A DNA stretch of 64,000 nt, taken from Parelaphostrongylus tenuis (lineage: Eukaryota > Nematoda > Chromadorea > Rhabditida > Metastrongylidae). Positions 58,967 through 64,000 of this stretch are shown piece after piece. Below the pieces are notes generated by a model. The model had not been told where the DNA came from, did no database searches, and saw only the letters and a list, made by a program, of their open reading frames with translations. Position 1 is the first letter of the stretch, and each line of letters starts with the position of its first letter. The translations under genes and the position numbers were made by a program. The stretch lies in assembly GCA_019055375.1 (NCBI GenBank), contig JAHQIW010001371.1, positions 89,332 through 153,331 of the forward strand, in the 5' to 3' direction.

Positions 58967-61755
58967 CATATATGTATACGTATATGTACATTATATCATA
59001 CACATATATACCCACATACACACATGTATATATATATATATATATCGTATATGCACGTGTGCACATGAATACAGATGTATGTATATGTATAAATCTCGTG
59101 AGTAAAATTATTATTGTTCTCGAACCGGTTTGTACTCTTGTTGTATTATGTTTCGAAACTTTATATAATTGAAGTAAAAGGCTACGAAAGGTAACACCGA
59201 GTCGTTAAATGATTACTTGTCAATTTCGAGACATCATTGTCCACATACACTGCTTTCCAGCACCAAATAGGTAACAACGGGACGAGTTTTTGCTTTCCAC
59301 TCAGTTCTCTTGGGATTTTTTGAAACATCATAACACTGCGAAAGAGTATTAAAAAAACATAGGGAGTTCTGGAATTATATACATATATCTTTCCAGAAAT
59401 TTCTAAGAAACTTCTGTACAAATGGTCCGACTGAAATAATTCCACGTGAGAATGTCAGCGATCGTAAATCGCCTGAGGTAGCAGTATCTGATGCACCTCT
59501 GGTCGGCATCCCAAGCGTCTATTCCATGAGTTCCCCCACTCAATCAAATAACGGAATCGCGAGCTGTTCTGTGACTTATGAGGTAATGACATTCTCGAAA
59601 TCTTCTTCAAATAATTGCTTATAACGTAAATAGCTTGCAACTAACACCTCAAAAAGTATCAAGAAGACATACGAAGGTACAGACAAGTTGCCTGTGTTGG
59701 CGACCAGAGGATGACATAATAAGGGTATTCATAATGTGAGAATGGAAATTTTGGTTACTTAGTCAGTTACAGCAAGGCTGTCAAATAGAAATATGACTGG
59801 ATTTGCGCGGTTCTTTATTATCCTAGGTGATATATCCTAATTTTCTTCGTTAAGCCAAACATGAGGTGTTATATGATTTCTTTATTCATCAACAGCCACG
59901 TGTTTGGAAGTTTCGTATGATTCATTTACCTTGAAATGATGGCGTGGAGCTAGCGTGTACTCACAAGTTGACGTCTTATCTATCACTCTGTGATGTGCTC
60001 TGCATCCCATATTTGAGCTAACGTTTTCAGGTTGATGTCAATTTTCATCACAACAACGATCACTTGATGTCCTGTGTTGATGCGCAGCCGACTTCTTACT
60101 GTTATGTAGGATATTCTAATTTTGTTTGTGCAAGAAGTTCAAAGTCAACTTTTTTTTCTTTGTAGGAATCTGCTAATGCCAGCTTTCCATCAAGTTGTGC
60201 TGTAACGACTGCTCAAAGCCAGCAGAACGCTCCACATGCTGCCAATATCTGCATTTCGGATCCTTATCGATCCAAAGAAACAAATGTAAAGGACGAACTG
60301 GAAATTCATCAGCGGCCCACAACGTCATACTCGCAACTTAACTCAGAAGAATCACACCAAAAATTGCTAGATTCATCTGTTACTAATATTGGCGACCTTA
60401 TGATCGTAGATGATAATGCCAAGCCTGAGGTATCCGCATTATCACTGAACTTCCCTTTTCACTCCCCATCATCCAGTTTGGCTGAACCTCAGTTTAGCGT
60501 ATTTGAGCCTAATAAGGACTTCATTATACTGCCTACCGTGCACCCTGAGGAGATGCAGTTGCCAAAGTCGGAGTTTTCTTTCCGACCGGAATTGGAAGAG
60601 GTTCGTGGCTTTACAGTTAAAGTTTGACATTTTATGAGATAAAATTTTGGAGATGTTCGTTTGTTCTGTACAGAAAATTATTTGAACTATATAGTTCTTG
60701 ACGTTGTATTGCCAGATAATGTACTGTTCGTTTGCTGTTCATTTTTTCAACCGAGAACTATCACAGTCAGTCTTTGCCCCTCTTCTCGTTCGTTTTTAGA
60801 TTTACTCGATACTTTCATTATGTTCCCTCTATATACCGAGCAAGGATGAATTGTGGTTTCGGCAAAAAATCGCTCAAAATGCAGATTTTCACAAACAACC
60901 GATTCTATATACTATTCGATTATTTCTCTAAATATATTCGGTTGCTCCACAAGTTCTCGGCATTGGAGCAGTAAACACTAAATTGAGTTACCGGAAGTAA
61001 TTAGTATTGCATGGTTTTGGTATCCTTCATCTGCGCATTTTTTTTTTTGAAAACATTTTGGTACACAACTTGCTTTAATATGGAGCTCTCGTGGGAACAA
61101 ATTAGCTTGCTACTCATGCATTAATGGTGTGTAGGGAAGGATGGTGGTGAAACGGCGCGCAAGATTAATGGAGCTTATAGTAGGCGGCCCGAGCGCTACT
61201 GATCCTCCAAACTGTTCCCCCCTCCCCTTCTTTGGTTTTGAACTTCGCGAATCACTTCCTAGTCGTCCTTTTGGCAACCGTATCATTGCCACAAACTCGA
61301 TTAATCTTGTGCGTTGTTCCCCTATGACCCATTCATGCATGATTAGCAGCGAATTTTCTCCCAAGACAGTTTCGTTCGTCTGAAAGCAAGTACAGGCAAG
61401 TTGTAAGCCACAAATTTTTTCCAAAGAAAATTCTCAATTGAACGATACCAAGATCATGCAGTTTCAATCACTTCTGGTTAATCAATTTGGTGTTTATTGT
61501 AGTGCCAAAACTCATGGAACTGCCTGATATACATTCAGTAGTTGAAATTGTAGATTTAGATCTCCTTATAAAAGTTCGATAGGACGAGATATGTTTTCAT
61601 TGCAGGGCGAAATTATTAGCGAAGAAAGCTCCTTGGATGCTCCTAAAAAACGAGGTCGACGTTCCATTTTGAAAAACTCTCCATCAAATCGAGGAGGAAT
61701 TAAACGAAAACGTGCGGGGACACATAGAAAACGAAGAGAACATGTATCAAAATCT
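44254..61755 (+). CDS. gon-4: GON-4/GON4L-like nuclear protein, 20 exons, 3' partial
   Basis: Joining 44254-44397, 44518-44634, 44766-44861, 44977-45096, 46471-46647, 46737-46809, 46964-47098, 47225-47388, 49096-49156, 49233-49291, 49373-49459, 55712-55831, 57938-58085, 58157-58358, 58444-58573, 58633-58740, 59397-59582, 60031-60105, 60166-60600 and 61606-61755 gives 929 in-frame codons. Landmarks of the GON4L family in the right order: [27 protein letters not shown], an acidic [10 protein letters not shown] block, [11 protein letters not shown] with IPKREVEGLF, HVQLLTQ, then a C-terminal region with [15 protein letters not shown] and [13 protein letters not shown]. Family members are nuclear transcriptional regulators, and C. 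elegans gon-4 is needed for gonad development. The last exon ends in a strong donor, so more exons follow outside the window. Intron 3 boundaries and the exon 8 donor are the least certain. Confidence 0.85.
44518..44634 (+). CDS. gon-4: gon-4-like exon 2
   Basis: 39 codons, phase 0 at both ends, acceptor 'ggttttcag', donor 'gtaatg'. It ends in [10 protein letters not shown], matching the TRSK motif of the family. Confidence 0.8.
44766..44861 (+). CDS. gon-4: gon-4-like exon 3 (acidic)
   Basis: [15 protein letters not shown] followed by an Asp/Glu run. The acceptor 'aatttttgag' is the only in-phase one avoiding stops, other than an earlier AG at ~44732. The 5' edge is therefore uncertain. Confidence 0.65.
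44977..45096 (+). CDS. gon-4: gon-4-like exon 4
   Basis: 40 codons starting SEESDDEEE, low complexity and acidic. Acceptor 'acttttag', donor 'gtatgt'. Confidence 0.8.
45345..45395 (+). repeat. Partial tRNA-like sequence in intron 4
   Basis: 'gtggccgagcggctaa' resembles the D-arm of Leu/Ser tRNAs, but no anticodon or T arm follows. A fragment, not a gene. Confidence 0.4.
45500..45604. repeat. TA/TG microsatellite
   Basis: Simple repeat abutting the tail end of the SINE in intron 4. Confidence 0.85.
45605..45912 (-). mobile_element. tRNA-derived SINE, best-preserved copy
   Basis: On the - strand the head has A box 'tggcgcagtga' and B box 'ggttcgatctc', 38 bases apart. These are followed by a ~230-base tRNA-unrelated body and a tail 'agcttttatccttttatcc' running into a TA microsatellite. 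Full order of a pol III SINE. Copies at 95, 7895, 26582 and 32690. Confidence 0.85.
45941..46100. mobile_element. 160-bp MITE with ~50-bp inverted ends
   Basis: 'acatttgttctaagatagag' with 'ttgtcccaaaagta' at the left mirrors 'ctctatcttaaaacaaatgt' at the right. The short size, long inverted ends and TA-rich flanks fit a Tc1/mariner MITE. Different family from the palindromic MITEs. Confidence 0.75.
46471..46647 (+). CDS. gon-4: gon-4-like exon 5
   Basis: 59 codons ([15 protein letters not shown], then [10 protein letters not shown], then [14 protein letters not shown]). Acceptor 'acatatcag', donor 'gtaagc'. SPYPLRSR resembles the FRTRSK-type segment before the central domain. Confidence 0.8.
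46737..46809 (+). CDS. gon-4: gon-4-like exon 6
   Basis: [20 protein letters not shown], ending in phase 1 at donor 'gttggt'. An upstream acceptor would run into a stop, which fixes this 5' edge. Confidence 0.75.
46964..47098 (+). CDS. gon-4: gon-4-like exon 7
   Basis: With the G carried from exon 6 it reads [20 protein letters not shown], then [12 protein letters not shown]. Donor 'gtgagg' in phase 1. DDPEYN followed by a DEFR..RA.RI-like segment is a strong GON4L signature. Confidence 0.85.
47225..47388 (+). CDS. gon-4: gon-4-like exon 8
   Basis: Completes [14 protein letters not shown] (family IxKKEVNELMEEL), then a basic stretch [11 protein letters not shown]. Only the poor donor GTTTTC at 47389 keeps the frame into exon 9. 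The better-placed GTGTTT one codon earlier would give a stop. Confidence 0.7.
47521..48090. mobile_element. Foldback element in intron 8
   Basis: 'cgctggtcaataacttttct' with 'gagtgttagcaacaattcg' at the left. An inverted but decayed end 'gaagtttgagctttga' ... 'tttttatccagcgaa' at the right. Confidence 0.6.
48091..49095. other. Rest of intron 8, nothing recognised
   Basis: AT-rich, no element ends or coding motif. It ends in the acceptor 'cttttttag'. Confidence 0.5.
49096..49156 (+). CDS. gon-4: gon-4-like exon 9
   Basis: [20 protein letters not shown] plus one base, donor 'gtaagc' (phase 1). Confidence 0.75.
49233..49291 (+). CDS. gon-4: gon-4-like exon 10
   Basis: [20 protein letters not shown], the start of the [12 protein letters not shown] helix. 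Acceptor 'tacaatctag', donor 'gtatga'. Confidence 0.8.
49373..49459 (+). CDS. gon-4: gon-4-like exon 11
   Basis: [20 protein letters not shown], the most recognisable conserved helix of the family. Donor 'gtaagt'. Confidence 0.85.
50185..50760. repeat. Decayed tandem repeat, ~180 bp period, in intron 11
   Basis: The 10-mer cattcgatag (or cgttcgatag) recurs at 50257, 50441 and 50618, spacings 184 and 177. Each is followed by similar degenerate sequence ending near 'gctgtag' or 'gctgtaa'. The same module occurs singly in foldback elements. Confidence 0.55.
51120..51320 (+). mobile_element. Hammerhead element in intron 11
   Basis: Its 3' part after the ribozyme ('accagaccacatgacacgtt', 'ggctcaaatgatatgaaagg') matches the family at 5085, 8205 and 29390. 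It is on the sense strand of the gene, so it would be present in the pre-mRNA. Confidence 0.65.
51222..51264 (+). ncRNA. Hammerhead ribozyme, intact, perfect stem I
   Basis: Stem I GCCCGA/TCGGGC (6 of 6 pairs), core CTGACGA, stem II GTC/GAC with loop TGTAAG, GAAA, palindromic stem III CACGTG, then TA before the cleavage site. All invariant bases are present. Confidence 0.85.
51790..52230 (-). pseudogene. Possible piggyBac-like remnant
   Basis: The - strand frame at 51990-51790 ends [10 protein letters not shown], then [20 protein letters not shown] and a stop. The spacing C-x2-C-Y ... C-x-x-x-x-C-x-x-C-F-x-x-x-H resembles the cysteine-rich tail of piggyBac transposases. Upstream, a second frame (52126-51911) is acidic ([14 protein letters not shown]). 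No catalytic core is present. Internally deleted at best. Confidence 0.4.
52231..53145. other. Intron 11 sequence before the LINE, unassigned
   Basis: No motif recognised. Open frames are short and lack context. Confidence 0.45.
53150..53642 (+). pseudogene. RTE endonuclease part (frame 1)
   Basis: Apurinic-endonuclease-like domain from about its middle, with GDFNAK and the terminal SDH-type region split by the frameshift (VAVVP here, [13 protein letters not shown] in the next frame). The first methionine upstream (53061) lies in unrelated sequence. Confidence 0.8.
53507..55003 (+). pseudogene. RTE reverse transcriptase part (frame 2)
   Basis: Continues from GSDHRLLRA through the complete RT palm. 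[32 protein letters not shown] and [14 protein letters not shown] are the expected conserved blocks. Ends at a single nonsense codon; the frame resumes immediately after. Confidence 0.9.
55004..55690 (+). pseudogene. RTE C-terminal domain
   Basis: Same frame after the stop: [54 protein letters not shown]. Ends with a natural stop at 55688-55690. Confidence 0.85.
55712..55831 (+). CDS. gon-4: gon-4-like exon 12
   Basis: 40 codons ([20 protein letters not shown], then [10 protein letters not shown]). The acceptor 'cctttttccag' lies right behind the LINE tail. Donor 'gttagt'. The link to the family is by position and phase only. Confidence 0.7.
55832..57937. other. Intron 12, nothing recognised
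   Basis: No element ends, ribozyme or RNA gene identified. The 3' splice site is 'cgtaatttcag'. Confidence 0.5.
57938..58085 (+). CDS. gon-4: gon-4-like exon 13
   Basis: [20 protein letters not shown], then [13 protein letters not shown]. Phase 0 to 1. Also present in the two partial copies. Confidence 0.85.
58157..58358 (+). CDS. gon-4: gon-4-like exon 14
   Basis: [31 protein letters not shown], then [16 protein letters not shown]. This aligns with the GON4L segment that leads into its helical SANT-like region (F(T/S)xxEDxLLxxGL). Confidence 0.9.
58444..58573 (+). CDS. gon-4: gon-4-like exon 15
   Basis: [20 protein letters not shown] matches the YLLTCKTAHQL..RIK helix of GON4L. Phase 2 to 0. 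Confidence 0.85.
58633..58740 (+). CDS. gon-4: gon-4-like exon 16
   Basis: [20 protein letters not shown], then [12 protein letters not shown], comparable to the PPIEREEHRLPFWLK end of the conserved region. Confidence 0.8.
58785..59095. repeat. Long TA/CA microsatellite in intron 16
   Basis: About 300 bases of alternating TA, CA and TG, with a pure TA run near 58925-58961. Open frames across it are artefacts of the repeat. Confidence 0.85.
59397..59582 (+). CDS. gon-4: gon-4-like exon 17
   Basis: 62 codons ([20 protein letters not shown], then a Ser/Pro-rich stretch). Weakly conserved, but supported by an equal-length copy at 5576-5761. Confidence 0.8.
60031..60105 (+). CDS. gon-4: gon-4-like exon 18
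   Basis: 25 codons ([20 protein letters not shown]). Supported by the 75-nt copy at 8838-8912. Confidence 0.75.
60166..60600 (+). CDS. gon-4: gon-4-like exon 19
   Basis: 145 open codons, Ser/Glu/Pro-rich and probably disordered. Ends at donor 'gttcgt'. An internal donor near 60429 ('gtatcc') could shorten it. Confidence 0.7.
60938..61527. mobile_element. Palindromic mariner-type MITE (copy B) in intron 19
   Basis: Inverted ends ('tcggcattggagcagtaaac' and 'gtttattgtagtgccaaaac') with TA on each side. Two inward-facing transposase 5' fragments. Confidence 0.75.
61606..61755 (+). CDS. gon-4: gon-4-like exon 20
   Basis: [20 protein letters not shown] followed by a very basic stretch ([14 protein letters not shown]) that could be a nuclear localisation signal. 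Strong donor 'gtaagt', so the gene continues. Confidence 0.75.
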
Positions 61756-61984
61756 GTAAGTTCACCACCGAAATGTTTGACAAATTGAATCAAAAAGTTT
61801 TATTTTCCCGCTTTCCTGATTTACTTCTCGGTGTTTTTGCTATTTACTGCGAACGCCAGATAAGTCAAAAAGGAGATGTGGTATCCGCATAAAGCCAAAC
61901 TCAGAAAGACAATTATGTTCACGAGCAATCATCTCCATCTAGTATACGGTTCTTTTCTGTTAGACGAAAACAAATGAACAGACG

Positions 61985-63510
61985 ACAACTTGCGCTGGAA
62001 AAGAACTTTTCACGAGAGTGTTAGTACTTATTCAAAAGTTCCAATATCGGGAGACTGCTGTATGCCCGTTTTTTCAAGAAAACCTTTATTCAAGGCTGTA
62101 GCAAAAAGAAATATTCTATTCCACAAACGCATATTTCTCGCAAAACAGAGCTCTTCCGTTTGATAAATCGTAACAATTCGATAACGTAAGTTTCTGCCAT
62201 TCCAGCGTTTTGCTTATTTTCTGAGGAGACCATTTCACTGCAATGTAACAATGAACTTAGGATTGAGTTTCACATACGCGCTCATTGTCCAATGTGTTTA
62301 CGCGCCCGTAGATCGATACGTGGCCAATCGATCGCACTAGCGCGACTCACGTGTGTGGTGCGATTTTTGTTGCTGAATTTAGGACTTTTCCTCGCTTTGA
62401 AAGAAATCGCAGATAAAACGTACCCGTCTGATTCTACAAGATTTTTTCTACACGTTCATAGTACTTTTTATGCTTACAGCAAAGTAGCTCCAGAAGTTTT
62501 GGCGCTAGAGCAGTGAGCATCAAATCTATCAACCAGAAGTAATTAAAATTGTATGGTTTGAGATCAATCAATTGTGCATATTCTTGCGAAGATATTGGTA
62601 TACAACTTGTCTATAGTTGCTTGGCGATGGAGCTGTCGTGGGAACAAATTCGCTTTCCACTTATACGCGAACGGTCTGTAAGGAAAAATGCTAATGAAGT
62701 GGCGCGCAAGATTAATGGAGCCTCCTGTGGGCGGCCGAGCGCGACTGATTCTCTGGGCTGTTTTCTCCATTTTTGAACTTTTGCGAACCACTTCCTAGCC
62801 ATTCTTCTGCAACCGCAACATCGCCCCAAGTTCCGTTAAACTTGTGTAGCGCTTCACTAGCATTTTCCATACAAACCATTCGTGATGAGTAGAAAGTCTT
62901 AGCAGGAATACGCGCTATTGAACGACGCAAAAATCAAGCAATTTTGAATACTTTTGGTTATAGGTTTGGTGTTTATTTCTCTAGTGCCAAAATTTATGGA
63001 ATGGCCTAATTTTACTTTGCTGGAAGCATGAAAAGCATATGAACGCGCAGAGAGAATTTTGTAGAATTAGAGTCATACGTTTTCTCTGCTTTTTTTTACA
63101 TAAGTAGAAAAATTCTAAATGCAACAACAAAGATCACATCACACATATGAATCGCGCTAGCGCAATTGATTGGTCGCATATTGATTTACGTCCACGCACA
63201 TACACTAGCCACTGAAGCGAGCGGCGTATGTGAAATACAATCTTGCTCTGCACTGCAGTGAAACGGTCCGTCCAGAAAAGAACCTAGCGTTGGGATTATG
63301 ATAACTCCAGTTATCGATGGTCACTCGTAGTTCCAGGTAGCAGTATCTGTCCTGTAAAAGATATGCGTATGTGGAGCACGAATGTTTTCTTTGCTACAGC
63401 ATTATAAAAGAGCCTTTTTTTGAAAAAAGAGGCACGTAACGCACAAGTCATGAATCCGAGCTTTCGAATGAATACTAACACTCTTTTAAAAAGTTCTTGT
63501 CCAGCGAAAA
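61985..63510. mobile_element. Foldback element split by a mariner MITE
   Basis: Left end 'cgctggaaaagaacttttca' with 'gagtgttagta'. Right end 'aatactaacactctttta' with 'aagttcttgtccagcg'. The MITE at 62487-63006 interrupts it, so the MITE is younger. Confidence 0.75.
62487..63006. mobile_element. Palindromic mariner-type MITE (copy C)
   Basis: TA-flanked. The ends 'ttttggcgctagagcagtga' and 'ttctctagtgccaaaattt' pair. Left half encodes ELSWEQIRFPLIRERSVRKN; right half has the matching fragment on the - strand. Confidence 0.75.
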
Positions 63511-64000
63511 GGATCCTTTCTTCATTCGCCCTGGCATAACAAAAATTAGCACATTTTAGTTACCTCTGGTTGATGTATTTGATGTTGTTGCTCTATTGAT
63601 AGAACTTATGGACCAACCGAATAAAAGCGCTACGAATTTGAAACATAATTTTATTTCCGCTACGGCGTATAAAAAGGCATCAAGAACGAGCACTGACGGC
63701 AATTCACCGAGATTTGAACTTTCATATAGTGATTTTTGTCTGTAGAACGCGTTTTGCCACGCGGTACTTTTCGTTTGTTGCGGTAGATCAACCTCAAACT
63801 TGACCAATCAAACCGATATAGGTACATTATAGTACAGCAATAACAAGGCCGCGATGTCGATAGACTCACCGAGAACTTGGGTGAATACAATGTGATCAAT
63901 AGTTGAAAATGTGAGAGATGAGCAATCATATGAGTAATGCGGATAGGGTTCCTGAGTTATACGTGCTAAGTATAATGAGGAGCAGGCACCTGTATCATAC
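63511..64000. other. Window end, nothing recognised
   Basis: Short open frames on the - strand without motifs. Any further gon-4-like exon is expected beyond this point. Confidence 0.45.

Noticed and set aside
58699..59172. Tyr/Ile-rich proteins of up to 108 codons
   Set aside because: Translations of an alternating TA/CA microsatellite. The same applies at 1162-1486, 25442-25685, 43978-44187 and 45472-45778.
61110..61424. 104-codon - strand gene in intron 19
   Set aside because: It is the inward-facing transposase fragment of a palindromic MITE.

Overview
This is eukaryotic nuclear DNA with an intron-rich gene, GT..AG splice sites and dense transposon relics. It contains no bacterial operons, no CRISPR array and no rRNA. 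Short introns, an RTE LINE, a Penelope-like element (PLE), mariner relics and tRNA-derived SINEs suggest a nematode. A clade V (strongylid, hookworm-like) worm is my best guess. That is an inference from resemblance to remembered families, not from a search.

The one clear host gene is a GON-4/GON4L homologue on the + strand. Twenty exons can be chained in frame from 44254 to 61755 (929 codons), and the 3' end lies outside the window. Its introns carry a SINE, a MITE, foldback elements, a hammerhead-ribozyme element and a 2.5 kb RTE retrotransposon ending about 20 bases before an exon. A partial second copy (equivalents of exons 13-20) lies at 3361-9403. A third copy (exons 13-16) lies inverted at 22745-23553. 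Both partial copies carry frameshifts, each at different places, so they look like pseudogenes.

Layout. 1-4914 and 21913-~26985 are the arms of a large inverted duplication around a ~17 kb centre. The centre holds the rest of the partial GON-4 copy, a tRNA-like inverted pair, foldback elements, the ribozyme array at 12066-13343, a palindromic mariner MITE and RTE and mariner fragments. 27-33 kb is repeat-rich with no confident gene. 33.5-35 kb is a dead PLE on the - strand (RT motif YIGD, then a GIY-YIG domain). 36.3-38.3 kb holds inverted PLE 3' ends and a mariner relic. 38.3-44.2 kb is repeats, including an intact hammerhead at 40900-40946. 44.25-61.75 kb is the GON-4-like gene. The remainder is nested foldback and mariner elements.

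The most unusual content is a set of self-cleaving hammerhead ribozyme motifs in at least three sequence families. One is an array of ~271 bp units, each with a full hammerhead core and a perfect stem I, ending in an inverted unit and flanked by an ~11 bp target-site duplication. Two further motifs have intact cores and perfect or near-perfect stem I (40900-40946, 51222-51264). There are degenerate copies, and PLE-type minimal hammerheads (41512-41547). This resembles retrozymes: small non-coding retroelements that spread through ribozyme-processed circular RNAs and probably depend on RT from elements such as PLEs. The dead PLE here shows that the candidate helper family exists in this genome.
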